The notes beneath the pieces are model-generated. The model was given only the letters and a program-made list of their open reading frames with translations, made no database searches and was not told the DNA's origin. This document shows, piece after piece, positions 27,411-37,047 of a stretch of 64,000 nt of DNA (positions are counted from its first letter, which is position 1; each line of letters opens with the position of its first letter). The stretch lies in NCBI GenBank assembly GCA_035296565.1, contig DATHAQ010000051.1, positions 8,404 to 72,403 of the forward strand. The letters run 5' to 3'. A program made the translations under genes and the position numbers. This DNA comes from JACCZR01 sp035296565. Its GTDB lineage: Bacteria; Actinomycetota; Thermoleophilia; Solirubrobacterales; Thermoleophilaceae.

Positions 27411-28457
27411 CTAGCGGCGCCGGTTGTTTCGGGATTGCTTGTTGGCGCGGTGGATCGCCTCGAACTCCTCGAGGCTGCGACCGGAGCCGACCGCCACGCA
27501 GGTCAGCGGCGAGTCGGCCAGGTGCGCGGGCATCTGCGTCTCGTCCCTCAGGCGCTCGTCGAGGCCCTGCAGCAGCGAGCCGCCGCCGGCGAGCATGATG
27601 CCCCGGTCCATGATGTCCGAGGCCAGCTCCGGGGGCGTGCGGTCGAGGGTCTCCTTGACCGCGTCGATGATCGCCGCCACGGGCTCCTCCAGCGCGAGGC
27701 GCACCTCCTCGCTGGTGAGCACGATGGTCTTGGGCAGCCCCGAGACGAGGTCGCGCCCGCGGATCTCGGCCTGGACCTCCTCGTCGAGCGGGAACGCCGA
27801 GCCGATCTCGAGCTTGACCTCCTCGGCCGTCGACTGCCCGATCATCAGCTTGTACTCGCGCTTGACGTAGTTGATGATCGCCTCGTCGAGCTCGTCGCCA
27901 CCGATGCGGATGGACTGCGACACGACGGTGCCGCCCAGCGAGATGACGGCGACCTCGCTGGTGCCGCCGCCGATGTCGACGACCATGTTGCCCGTAGGCT
28001 CGCCGACGGGCAGCCCGGCGCCGATCGCCGCCGCCATCGGCTCCTCGATCAGATAGGCCTGGCGCGCTCCGGCGCTCAGGCAGGCCTCCTCGACCGCGCG
28101 CTTCTCCACGCCGGTCACGCCCGAGGGCACGCAGACCACGACGCGCGGGTGAGCCCAGCGGTTCTGGTGGACCTTCTGGATGAAGTGCCGGAGCATCTGC
28201 TCGGTCACGTCGAAGTCGGCGATCACGCCGTCCTTCAGCGGCCGGATGGCCTGGATCGTGCCGGGCGTGCGGCCGAGCATCCGCTTGGCCTCGATGCCGA
28301 CCGCGTGGACCTCCGCCGAGCGGGAGTCGATGGCGACGACCGAGGGCTCGGAGAGCACGATTCCCCGGCCCCGTACGTACACGAGGGTGTTGGCGGTGCC
28401 GAGGTCGACCGCCATGTCGCGGCCGCCCATGCCGGTGAGGTAGGAGAAGAAGCCCAT
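27411..28457 (-). CDS. mreB: actin-like rod-shape protein MreB
   Basis: Actin homologue that positions side-wall synthesis. 348 residues from ATG at 28457, where the family N-terminus begins (MGFFSYLTGMGGRDMAVDLG); an upstream start at 28499 would add 14 residues unlike the family. Phosphate-1 loop DLGTANTLVYVRG, phosphate-2 VVDIGGGTSEVAVIS and adenosine motif MLAGGGSLLQGLDERL are present, and the N-terminal amphipathic helix is short. First gene of the mreBCD-mrdA-rodA operon; the 105-bp upstream gap to maf probably holds its promoter. Confidence 0.98.
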   Translation of the reverse strand: MGFFSYLTGMGGRDMAVDLGTANTLVYVRGRGIVLSEPSVVAIDSRSAEVHAVGIEAKRMLGRTPGTIQAIRPLKDGVIADFDVTEQMLRHFIQKVHQNRWAHPRVVVCVPSGVTGVEKRAVEEACLSAGARQAYLIEEPMAAAIGAGLPVGEPTGNMVVDIGGGTSEVAVISLGGTVVSQSIRIGGDELDEAIINYVKREYKLMIGQSTAEEVKLEIGSAFPLDEEVQAEIRGRDLVSGLPKTIVLTSEEVRLALEEPVAAIIDAVKETLDRTPPELASDIMDRGIMLAGGGSLLQGLDERLRDETQMPAHLADSPLTCVAVGSGRSLEEFEAIHRANKQSRNNRRR

Positions 28458-28562
28458 GGGAACGGTAGGAGGATAGGGCGCAGATCCGGACGCGCCCACG
28501 GAGCAGGAAACAGGCGACAGGTCCGAAGACCCGGGCCCTGCTCGCGGCGCGAAGTGTAGCTG

Positions 28563-29099
28563 CTAGCGGGTCAGCAGCTCGGGCGCCAGTTCCAGGAGCG
28601 CTGCGACCGGCAGTCCCACCACGTTGAGGTAGTCGCCCTCGATCCCGGTCACGAGCGCCGCGCCGCGGCCCTGGATGGCGTAGCCCCCGGCCCGCTCGCG
28701 CCACTCGCCCGTGTCCAGGTACCACCCCAGAAGGCCCTCGTCGATGGCCCGGAAGCGCACGCGGGTTCCCTCGATCGCGGTACGCCCGTCGCTCAGGGCG
28801 ATCCCGCTGAGCACCTCGTGGTCGCGCCCGGCCAGGCGCCGCAGGACCGCGGCGGCCTCCTCCCGGTCGGCCGGCTTCCCGTGGGCGCGGCCGTCCAGGA
28901 CCACGGCGGTGTCGACCCCCAGCACGAGCCCGCCCCCGACCGCCCCGGCCTTGCGCCGGGCGTTCTCCACCACCAGCTCGCGCGGGTCGCCCTCCGCGAC
29001 CTCCTCGACGGCGGGCTCGACGGCCTGGAACGGGATCCCCAGCTGCTCGAGGATCGCCCGCCGCTGGGGCGATCGCGAGGCGAGGACCAGCCCGCCCAC
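28563..29099 (-). CDS. maf: Maf-type nucleoside triphosphate pyrophosphatase
   Basis: House-cleaning enzyme that hydrolyses non-canonical or modified nucleotides such as dTTP/UTP analogues. 178 residues with the Maf signature LASRSPQRRAILEQLGI (6-22), the catalytic Asp in VLGVDTAVVLDGR, and AGGYAIQGRGAALVTGIEGD. Start is GTG at 29099, 5 bp beyond the ndk stop. Neighbours mreB and ndk are a frequent setting for maf. Confidence 0.95.
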   Translation of the reverse strand: MGGLVLASRSPQRRAILEQLGIPFQAVEPAVEEVAEGDPRELVVENARRKAGAVGGGLVLGVDTAVVLDGRAHGKPADREEAAAVLRRLAGRDHEVLSGIALSDGRTAIEGTRVRFRAIDEGLLGWYLDTGEWRERAGGYAIQGRGAALVTGIEGDYLNVVGLPVAALLELAPELLTR

Positions 29100-29104
29100 G
29101 GGGA

Positions 29105-29509
29105 CTACAGCTCGGAGAAGAAGAGGCCGGTCTCGCGTTGCGCGGACTCGGGGGAGTCGGAGCCGTGCACCAGGTTGGTCTGCACCTCGAGGCCGTAGTC
29201 GCCGCGGATCGAGCCGGTGGTGGCATCGAGCGGATTAGTCGCCCCGATCACCTGGCGGGCGGCCGTGACCGCCTCGTGGCCCTCGAGCACCATGGCCACC
29301 AGGGGGCCGCCCGTGATGAAGCCCACCAGGTCACCGAAGAAGGGCTTGTCCTTGTGCTCGGCGTAGTGCTGCTCTGCCAGATCGCGGTCGACGGTCATGT
29401 GCTTGAGAGCGACGATCGTCAGTCCCTTGCGCTCGAAGCGGGCGATGATCTCGCCCGTCAGGCCCTTCTCGAACGCATCGGGCTTGACCAGGATCAAGGT
29501 CCGGTCCAT
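29105..29509 (-). CDS. ndk: nucleoside diphosphate kinase
   Basis: Equilibrates nucleoside di- and triphosphates by a phospho-histidine intermediate. 134 residues with RTLILVKPDAFEKGLTGEII, the PFFGDLVGFITGGPLVAMVL segment, and DYGLEVQTNLVHGSDSPESA in which the active-site His lies (NLVHGSDS). Standard length. Upstream of maf on the same strand. Confidence 0.98.
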   Translation of the reverse strand: MDRTLILVKPDAFEKGLTGEIIARFERKGLTIVALKHMTVDRDLAEQHYAEHKDKPFFGDLVGFITGGPLVAMVLEGHEAVTAARQVIGATNPLDATTGSIRGDYGLEVQTNLVHGSDSPESAQRETGLFFSEL

Positions 29510-29539
29510 CGGGGGTGGGTCCTCTCTGTCGTGTGTGGG

Positions 29540-30337
29540 TCAGCCGGCGGGCGGCCGGGTGGCCGGGCGCTCGGCGGTTCCGCCGTCGTTGGTTCCGCCG
29601 TCGTTGCCCGGCGGGCGCTGGGCCTGACGCTGAGGCGGGGCCTGCTGGCGAGTCGGTTGCGGCTGGGTCTGGCGCTGTGGCTGTCCCTGGGGCGGTTGGC
29701 GTTGCGGCTGCCCCGGGGGCTGTTGACGTTGCGGCTGTCCCGGGGGCTGTTGACGTTGCGGCTGTCCCGGGGGCTGCTGGCGTTGCGGCTGCCCGGGGGG
29801 CTGCTGGCGCGGTTGCTGAGGCTGGGCCTCGCGGCCCTGGCCGGCCGGGGCCCGCACGCGGCGTTCGCGCCGGCGGGGTTGAGCGGGCGCCTGGCCCACC
29901 TCGGCCTCGCAGTAGGGGCAGATCTTCCAGCGCGGGTCGAGCGGCTTGCCGCAGACCGTGCACGGCTCCTTGAGGCGCCGCAGGCAGCTGGGGCAGCGGA
30001 GGAAGCTCGGCTCGATCTCGAAGTCGCAGTGCGGGCAGGTGTGCTGGCGCACGCTGTTCAGGCGCGCCTCGGCGGCGGCGATCTCGAGGTCGCGCTCGTG
30101 GATGTCGTCCAGGTACTCGGGCGGCCTGACGATCAGGTAGATGATCGTGCCGATGAAGGGAAACAGCGACGCGGCGGTAGCGCAGGCCACCAGCATCGGG
30201 TCGCTGATGCGGCGCCGGGCGTCGGAGTAGGTCCAGTACACGAGGGCGGCCCAGACCACGACCAGCGAGAGCACGAGCAGGTTGACGGCCAGGTTCAGCC
30301 CCCCGTTCTCGATGCCGAATAGCCCCAGCGGCGCCAT
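29540..30337 (-). CDS. membrane protein with double zinc ribbon and Pro/Gln-rich repeat tail
   Basis: 265 residues from ATG at 30337. Two hydrophobic helices about 13-35 and 48-70 (VNLLVLSLVVVWAALVYW, ATAASLFPFIGTIIYLI), then a four-pair zinc-ribbon region: CPHCDFE, CPSCLRR, CTVCGKP and CPYCEAE (about 101-150). The remaining tail is disordered and built of QQPPGQPQR repeats. The family is common in actinobacteria as a phospholipase-D-nuclease N-terminal-like/zinc-ribbon protein without assigned function. Upstream start codons to 30427 would run into a dispersed repeat and are rejected. It lies 30 bp from the ndk start. Confidence 0.82.
   Translation of the reverse strand: MAPLGLFGIENGGLNLAVNLLVLSLVVVWAALVYWTYSDARRRISDPMLVACATAASLFPFIGTIIYLIVRPPEYLDDIHERDLEIAAAEARLNSVRQHTCPHCDFEIEPSFLRCPSCLRRLKEPCTVCGKPLDPRWKICPYCEAEVGQAPAQPRRRERRVRAPAGQGREAQPQQPRQQPPGQPQRQQPPGQPQRQQPPGQPQRQQPPGQPQRQPPQGQPQRQTQPQPTRQQAPPQRQAQRPPGNDGGTNDGGTAERPATRPPAG
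29701..29808 (-). repeat. four 27-bp tandem repeats in the zinc-ribbon gene
   Basis: Units begin at 29701, 29728, 29755 and 29782, each 27 bp with one to three differences, and encode the nonapeptide QQPPGQPQR. Degenerate copies flank both sides. An in-frame minisatellite like this can change length by slipped replication without breaking the gene. Confidence 0.93.
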
Positions 30338-30379
30338 GAGCAGCGACCGAGTGTACCGGCGCGCGTCGGTCGTCCCTAG

Positions 30380-30420
30380 CGCCGGAGCGCAGCCCGCACG
30401 TCGGCCGGCCGAGCACCGCC
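30380..30420. repeat. dispersed intergenic repeat, copy upstream of the zinc-ribbon gene
   Basis: Second copy of the element at 17359-17400, about 88% identical over 41 bp, ending in the same GGCCGGCCGAGCACCGCC. It lies in the gap between the 39-residue membrane peptide and the zinc-ribbon gene. Confidence 0.55.
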
Positions 30421-30431
30421 GGTCCATTTCA

Positions 30432-30551
30432 TCACAGGAACAGGCGCCCGAGCAGGTAGCCGAAGGTGAAGAAGACGAGAATGACCGCGGCCACGATCAC
30501 GGCCACGAGGCCGATCATCGGCAGGAAGCTTGGCCCCTGGTCGCGGTCCAC
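30432..30551 (-). CDS. 39-residue single-pass membrane peptide
   Basis: Open frame of 40 codons from GTG at 30551 to TGA at 30432, starting 12 bp after the folC stop on the same strand. It reads MDRDQGPSF, then one hydrophobic helix (LPMIGLVAVIVAAVILVFFT) and a GYLLGRLFL end. Composition is ideal for a small membrane protein: charged N-terminus, one 23-residue helix, short basic end. Similar peptides behind folC occur in related actinobacteria to my knowledge, but no function is known. The overlapping 61-residue frame in this place is Arg-rich and looks like a shadow. Confidence 0.65.
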   Translation of the reverse strand: MDRDQGPSFLPMIGLVAVIVAAVILVFFTFGYLLGRLFL

Positions 30552-30563
30552 GGCGACCCATAT

Positions 30564-31802
30564 TTACATCGAAGACGCGCGTGACGCGCCTTTTTGGCGC
30601 ACCAGGTCCCCCACCAGGTAGATGGATCCCGTGGCCGCGACCGCTCCCTCCGGCCCCGCCTGCACGCGCGCGCGCTCGAGCGCGCGACGAGGCGCGGGCA
30701 CGATCTCGGGCTCCGGCCCGCCCATCTGCTCGACCAGGCTGGCGAGCGTGCCCGGCGAGAGCGCGCGCGGGTTGGTGCAGCGGGTGAGCACGAGGTGGTC
30801 GAAGGCGGGGAGCAGCGCAGAGAGCATGCCGGCGGCGTCCTTGTCGTCGAGGATGGAGAGCACCCCCACCCGCGGCCGGCGCTCGCCGAAGATCTCGGGC
30901 AGGGCGGCGGCCAGGGCACGGGCCCCTGCCGGGTTGTGGGCCCCGTCGATCACCGTGAGCGGCGCCTCGCCCACCTGCTCCAGCCTCCCCGGCACGCGGG
31001 TCTCGGCGGCCGCGTCGGTCAGTGCCGCCGGGTCGAGGGGTCGCCCGAGGAAGGCCGCGGCCGCGGCTGCGGCCACGGCGAAGTTGCGGCGCTGGAAGGA
31101 ACCCAGTGCACCGAGGGTCGGGGCCCGGTCCCCGGCCTCCACGAGGCGGGCGTGGCGCTCGCCGGCCACTCGCTCGGCCACCGCGCGGGCGTCCTCGTCG
31201 AGGTCGCCGACCACCAGCGTCGAGTGGTCGCGCACCACCGCCAGCTTCTCCTCGGCGATGTCCCGCACGGTTGGGCCCAGCCAGCGGGTGTGCTCCAGGC
31301 CCACGCCCGTGAGCACCTGCACGCGCGAGGGGATCACGTTGGTGGCGTCGTAACGGCCTCCGAGGCCCGCCTCGATCACGGCCACGTCCACGCCGCGGCG
31401 GGCGAGCTCATGGAAGACCGCCGCGGTCAGGACCTCGAATTGGGTGACGCGCTCGCCTTCCTCGAGCGTGCGCTCCACCAGCTCGGCCGCGCGCGCCGCA
31501 CGGGCCACGGCGGCGCCGAACTCGTTTGGGCCCACGGGCCGCTCGCCGACCTCCGCGCGCTCGCGGAAGGAGGACAGATGCGGAGAGATGTAGGAGCCGA
31601 CGCCGAGACCGTGGCGGCGCAGGATCGCGGCCACGAAGCGCACCGTGGACGACTTGCCGTTGGTGCCCACGACGTGGACGCTGGCGAAGCGCCGCTGGGG
31701 CATCCCCAAGGCGGTCATCAGGCGGTGCATGCGGTCCAGCCCGAAGCGCATGCCGAACAGCTCGAGGCCGAGCAGGTGCTCCTCGGCCTCGCGCAGGTTC
31801 AC
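30564..31802 (-). CDS. folC: dihydrofolate / folylpolyglutamate synthase
   Basis: Adds glutamate to folates (and to dihydropteroate if bifunctional). 412 residues from GTG at 31802, which overlaps the valS stop as GTGA. Mur-ligase-type P-loop VVGTNGKSSTVRFVA, SPHLSSFRERAEVGE, VIEAGLGGRYDATN and the C-terminal domain with VIDGAHNPAGARALAAALPE are all present. The valS-folC pair is standard. The reading upstream of 31802 is the opposite frame of valS and is not used. Confidence 0.97.
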   Translation of the reverse strand: MNLREAEEHLLGLELFGMRFGLDRMHRLMTALGMPQRRFASVHVVGTNGKSSTVRFVAAILRRHGLGVGSYISPHLSSFRERAEVGERPVGPNEFGAAVARAARAAELVERTLEEGERVTQFEVLTAAVFHELARRGVDVAVIEAGLGGRYDATNVIPSRVQVLTGVGLEHTRWLGPTVRDIAEEKLAVVRDHSTLVVGDLDEDARAVAERVAGERHARLVEAGDRAPTLGALGSFQRRNFAVAAAAAAAFLGRPLDPAALTDAAAETRVPGRLEQVGEAPLTVIDGAHNPAGARALAAALPEIFGERRPRVGVLSILDDKDAAGMLSALLPAFDHLVLTRCTNPRALSPGTLASLVEQMGGPEPEIVPAPRRALERARVQAGPEGAVAATGSIYLVGDLVRQKGASRASSM

Positions 31803-34378
31803 GCGCGCGCGGCGTCCAGGGCGGCGCGGTACTCGGCGAGCTTGTCGCGCTCGGCCTGCACTACCTCGGCGGGAGCACGCTGGGTGAAGCGCTCGTTGGC
31901 GAGCTTGCGCTCCAGCCGCTCGATCTCGCCCTCGAGCTTCGCGCGCCGCGCGGCGATGCGCTGCCGCGCCTCCTCGGGGTCGAAGGCCTCCGATGGCAGG
32001 ATGCTCACCGCGCCGCCGGGCACCCTCACCTCGGCCACCGGGTCGCCCCCGTCGGCCGCGAGCTCGAGCCGTGCGAGGCGGGCCAGCTGGCCGTCCAGCT
32101 CCTCGTAGCCGTGTGCCTCTACCCGCACCGGAATGGGCACGGAGGCCTTGGCCCCCACCTCGTCGCGGTAGCGCCGCAGCTCTGTGACGGCTTCGATCAG
32201 GCGGCCCACTCGGCCCTCGGCATCGTCGTCGATGCGCCCGCGGTCGGCCTCCGGCCAGCTCGCCAGCGCCAGCAGGCCCCGCTCGCCGGGCAAGTAGGAC
32301 CAGATCTCCTCGGTGACGAAGGGCATCGCCGGGTGCAGCAGCGCGAGGCTGCGCTCCAGCGCGTGCAGCAGCACCGCGGAGACCGCAGCGTTGTCGCCCG
32401 AATAGAGGCGCGGCTTGGCCAGCTCGAGGTACCAGTCGCACAGCTCCGACCAGAAGGAGTCGTACAGCTCAAGCGTCGCGCGCGACAGCTCGAATCCCTC
32501 CAACAGGCCCGAGGTGCTCTCGGTCAGCCGCTCCAGCCGCGAGACGATCCAGCGGTCCTCGACGGTCTCCGCGGCAGCGGGATCCGCTGTCGCCTCGGGA
32601 TCCACGCCGAGCAGCACCAGCCGCGAGGCGTTCCAGAGCTTGTTGGCCAGGTCGCGGCCCTGCTGCACGCGCTGGGCCGAGAAGCGCACGTCCTGGGTCG
32701 AGGACATGGCCAGCAGGCCGAAACGCAGTGCGTCGGCGCCGTGCTCGTCGATCTCCTGGATGGGGTCGATGCCGGTGCCCAGGGACTTGGACATCCGCCG
32801 GCCGTCGGGAGCCTGGATGACCGAGTGGATGTTCACGTCGCTGAACGGCACCGAGCCGGTGAACTCGATGCCGAACATGATCATCCGGGCGACCCAGAGG
32901 TAGATGATGTCGCGCGCAGTCGACAGGACGTCGGTCGGGTAGAAGGCGCGTAGCTGGTCGGTCCGCTCGGGCCAGCCCAGCGTCGCGAAGGGCCACAGGC
33001 CGGAGGAGAACCAGGTGTCCAGCACGTCGGGGTCGCGCTCCCAGCCCTCCCCCTCGGGGGGGTCGACGCCCACGTAGCGCTCCTCGCCCCGGTACCAGAC
33101 CGGCAGCTGATGGCCCCACCACAGCTGACGTGAGATGCACCAGGGGCGGATGTTCTCCATCCAGTCCAGGTAGACCCCGGTCCAGGGCCGCTCGGGATGG
33201 AAGCGCACGGTCCCGTCGCGCACGGCGTCGATCGCCGGGCCCGCCAGCCGGCCGACGTCGCAGAACCACTGCAGCGAGATCAGCGGCTCGATGCGCCGGC
33301 CCGAGCGGTGGGAGTGGGGCACGTCGTGCTCGTAGGGGCGCGTGCCCGACACGGAGTCGCCCTCGCGCAGTGCAGCCACCACCTCGCGACGCGCGTCCTC
33401 GGCCGACATTCCCGCGAAGCGCTCCCCCGCGGCGGCCGACATGAGGCCGTCCTCGCCGATCACGTTGACCTCCTCGAGGCCGTGGCGGCGGCCGATCTCG
33501 AAGTCGTTGGGGTCATGTCCCGGCGTGATCTTCAGCGCTCCCGTGCCGAACTCCGGGTCCACGTGGGGGTCGGCGATGATCGGCAGCCGGCGGCCGACGA
33601 GCGGGAGGGTCGCCGCCTCCCCCACCAGCCGCGTATAGCGCTCGTCGTCGGGGTTCACCGCGATGGCCGTGTCGGCCAGCATCGTCTCGGGACGCACGGT
33701 GGCCACGGTCACCGAGCCCGCGCCGGATTCCAGCGGGTAGTCGATCGAGTAGAGGGTGTCCTCGACCCGGCGCTGCTCGACCTCCAGGTCCGAGATCGCC
33801 GAGCGGGTCCCGGGGTCCCAGTTGACCATGTAGTTGTCGCGGTAGACGAGGCCCTTCTCGTAGAGGGCGACGAACACGTGCGCCACGGCCTTCGCGTACT
33901 GCTCGTCCATCGTGAAGCGCTCGTCCTCTATGTCGAGCGACGCGCCCAGGCGACGGAACTGCTCGGTGATGCGCGAGCCGTACTGCTCGCGCCACTGCCA
34001 CACCCGCTCGGCGAAGGCCTCGCGGCCGATCTCTTCGCGGCTCGTGCCCTCGTCGACGAGCTGTTGCTCGACCTTCACCTGGGTGGCGATGCCGGCGTGG
34101 TCGGTGCCGTAGATCCACTTCGTGTTCCTGCCGCGCATGCGGGCCACCCGCGCGCACACGTCCTGGATCGAGGCGTTGAGGGCGTGGCCGATGTGCAGCT
34201 CGCCCGTCACGTTGGGCGGGGGCACTGCGATCGAGAAGTTCTCGGCCGGGTCGCCCTCCGGCTCGGGGTGGAAGGCCCGGGCCTCCTCCCAGCGCCCCCA
34301 GACACGCGCCTCGGCCTCAGCGGGCTCGTAGCGCTTGCGCTGCTCGAGCTGCTTGAGGCGGTCCTCCCTTTTGGTCAC
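31799..34378 (-). CDS. valS: valyl-tRNA synthetase
   Basis: Charges tRNA-Val. 859 residues: HIGH at 62-65 (VTGELHIGHALN), editing domain (TVRPETMLADTAIAVNPDD), RRMSKSLGTG near 528 in place of KMSKS, anticodon-binding domain, and a C-terminal coiled coil (QRIAARRAKLEGEIERLERK) that contacts the tRNA. Arg for the first Lys of KMSKS is common in ValRS. It is directly followed by folC with a 4-base overlap. Confidence 0.98.
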   Translation of the reverse strand: MTKREDRLKQLEQRKRYEPAEAEARVWGRWEEARAFHPEPEGDPAENFSIAVPPPNVTGELHIGHALNASIQDVCARVARMRGRNTKWIYGTDHAGIATQVKVEQQLVDEGTSREEIGREAFAERVWQWREQYGSRITEQFRRLGASLDIEDERFTMDEQYAKAVAHVFVALYEKGLVYRDNYMVNWDPGTRSAISDLEVEQRRVEDTLYSIDYPLESGAGSVTVATVRPETMLADTAIAVNPDDERYTRLVGEAATLPLVGRRLPIIADPHVDPEFGTGALKITPGHDPNDFEIGRRHGLEEVNVIGEDGLMSAAAGERFAGMSAEDARREVVAALREGDSVSGTRPYEHDVPHSHRSGRRIEPLISLQWFCDVGRLAGPAIDAVRDGTVRFHPERPWTGVYLDWMENIRPWCISRQLWWGHQLPVWYRGEERYVGVDPPEGEGWERDPDVLDTWFSSGLWPFATLGWPERTDQLRAFYPTDVLSTARDIIYLWVARMIMFGIEFTGSVPFSDVNIHSVIQAPDGRRMSKSLGTGIDPIQEIDEHGADALRFGLLAMSSTQDVRFSAQRVQQGRDLANKLWNASRLVLLGVDPEATADPAAAETVEDRWIVSRLERLTESTSGLLEGFELSRATLELYDSFWSELCDWYLELAKPRLYSGDNAAVSAVLLHALERSLALLHPAMPFVTEEIWSYLPGERGLLALASWPEADRGRIDDDAEGRVGRLIEAVTELRRYRDEVGAKASVPIPVRVEAHGYEELDGQLARLARLELAADGGDPVAEVRVPGGAVSILPSEAFDPEEARQRIAARRAKLEGEIERLERKLANERFTQRAPAEVVQAERDKLAEYRAALDAARA

Positions 34379-34390
34379 GGCAGCGAGGCC

Positions 34391-35056
34391 CTAGAGCTCG
34401 CGTGCGAACTCGACGAACTTCTGGGTGTCGCGCAGCGGCGGCCCGTGGCCGAAGAGTACGAGCTTGGGCTCGAGCTCGCCGAGGCGTTTGGCCGAGCGCC
34501 GATTCTCCTGGGGATCGGGCGTGAAGAAGTCGAACGGGAGCCGCAGGCCGTGCGGGAACCCGGTGAGCGCATTCTGGTTGTTGAGCACGTCGCCGAGCAC
34601 CAGCACCCCGTCCGACCCGCGCCAGAAGGCCAGGTGGCCGGCGGAGTGGCCGGGGACGTCGAGGACCTGGAAGCCGGCCACCTCGTCGCCCTCCGACAGC
34701 CGACGGTCTACCCGGTGCCCGGGCCCGGCCATCACTCTCCAGAAGACCTTGTTGATCGGCTTGTCGGGCTGGCGCTCGCGCATCAGCACCGGCCGCTCGG
34801 CGGCGTCGGCGTCGTCGACGCCCACCCAGAAGGGCACGTCGAGCGCCTCGCAGACCGCCTTGCTCGATCCCTGGTGATCGACGTGGGCGTGGGTCAGCGC
34901 GTGCGCGGTGACGGTGTGCCCACGCAGGTCCTTGAGGATGTGGCGCCGGCTCTGCTTGGCCCCGGCGTCCACCAGCACATCCTCGAGCAGGTACTCGTTG
35001 ATCGCATGCGGCGGGAAGCCGGTGAGTTGCCAGACGCCGTCGGCCAGTTGCTTCAC
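34391..35056 (-). CDS. metallo-beta-lactamase-fold hydrolase
   Basis: 221 residues from GTG at 35056, chosen because the family begins VKQLADGVWQLTG; upstream frame to 35119 is Arg/Ala filler. The metal site is complete: THAHVDHQG (HxHxDH), VLDVPGHSAGHLAF, VLVLGDVLNNQ and the final His in LVLFGHGPPLRD. This is the glyoxalase II/lactonase-like type, binding two metals; the substrate is not predictable. It lies 12 bp after valS start on the same strand, so it may share a promoter region upstream of valS. Confidence 0.87.
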   Translation of the reverse strand: MKQLADGVWQLTGFPPHAINEYLLEDVLVDAGAKQSRRHILKDLRGHTVTAHALTHAHVDHQGSSKAVCEALDVPFWVGVDDADAAERPVLMRERQPDKPINKVFWRVMAGPGHRVDRRLSEGDEVAGFQVLDVPGHSAGHLAFWRGSDGVLVLGDVLNNQNALTGFPHGLRLPFDFFTPDPQENRRSAKRLGELEPKLVLFGHGPPLRDTQKFVEFAREL

Positions 35057-35205
35057 GAGCGGCGAGGCTACACCGGCGCGGGAGGCAACCCGCACGCCTG
35101 CGCGCCGGCCGCCAGGCAACCCAGGCCTGGGGGCGCCCTACCGGTGGCGGACCAAGCGGGCGCTCAGGCGGATGGAGCCTGTGCCGCAGAGGGCGCCGTC
35201 GGTCG

Positions 35206-35574
35206 ATGCTCGGCCCCAAGCTCGCCGAGTCCAACGAGTGGCTGAGCGAGCAGGGTCACGGCGACGGCTTCAGGATGGGGGTCGGGCTCAACAGCGGGCC
35301 GGTCGTCGCGGGCAACATCGGCTCCGAGCGCCGCGTGGAGTACACGCTGATCGGCGACACCGTCAACACCGCCTCGCGCATCGAGGGCCTGACCAAGGGG
35401 ACGCCCCACCAGCTGTTCGTCTCCGAGTCCACGCACCAGCTGCTCGACGAGGGCCGCGAGGACCTGGTCTACGTGGACGAGCTCGAGGTGCGCGGCCGCG
35501 AGCGCGCCGTCAAGCTCTGGTCGCTGAAGGAGCCGGTCGACGAGGCCACGCCCGAGCCCGCCGCCGTGGGCTAG
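35206..35574 (+). pseudogene. 3' remnant of a class III adenylate/guanylate cyclase gene
   Basis: 122 residues match the C-terminal half of a class III cyclase domain: FRMGVGLNSGPVVAGNIGSE, VEYTLIGDTVNTASRIEGLT, then KLWSLKEP. The N-terminal half with both metal-binding aspartates is absent; upstream in-frame sequence (35120-35205) is Gly/Arg-rich and unlike the family in any frame. A protein from ATG at 35206 could not be catalytic alone. It is the only plus-strand gene in this stretch, convergent with clpX. Best read as a 5'-truncated remnant; a stand-alone regulatory fragment is less likely. Confidence 0.75.
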
Positions 35575-35647
35575 TTGTCGTCCGCCGAGGCATAACGGCG
35601 CCCCGCGGCCCGGGCGCCAACGCCGGGGGCGCGGACAGGCCCCAAGA

Positions 35648-35671
35648 AAGCCGTCAGCCGGCTGACGGCTT
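35648..35671. terminator. perfect 24-bp palindrome, bidirectional terminator
   Basis: Arms AAGCCGTCAGC (35648-35658) and GCTGACGGCTT (35661-35671) are exact inverted repeats around CG, between the convergent cyclase remnant and clpX stops. The A-rich left and T-containing right flanks are short, so it resembles a strong hairpin without a long U-run, as is usual in GC-rich actinobacteria. Confidence 0.7.
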
Positions 35672-35718
35672 CCTGCGAAAGGTGAGCGCGCTACGCCCGA
35701 CGGGCGCGGCCCGCCCGG

Positions 35719-37002
<1,284 letters not shown>

Positions 37003-37047
37003 GCAGGCTCTCTCCGGAGGCCGAGGGTATCAGTGCCGAGAACTGCC

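Noticed and set aside
29701..29808. Repeat array considered as CRISPR
   Set aside because: Units are contiguous 27-bp in-frame coding repeats with no unique spacers.
33197..35245. 682-codon plus-strand frame over valS and the MBL gene
   Set aside because: Antisense shadow; no motif, while valS is unambiguous.
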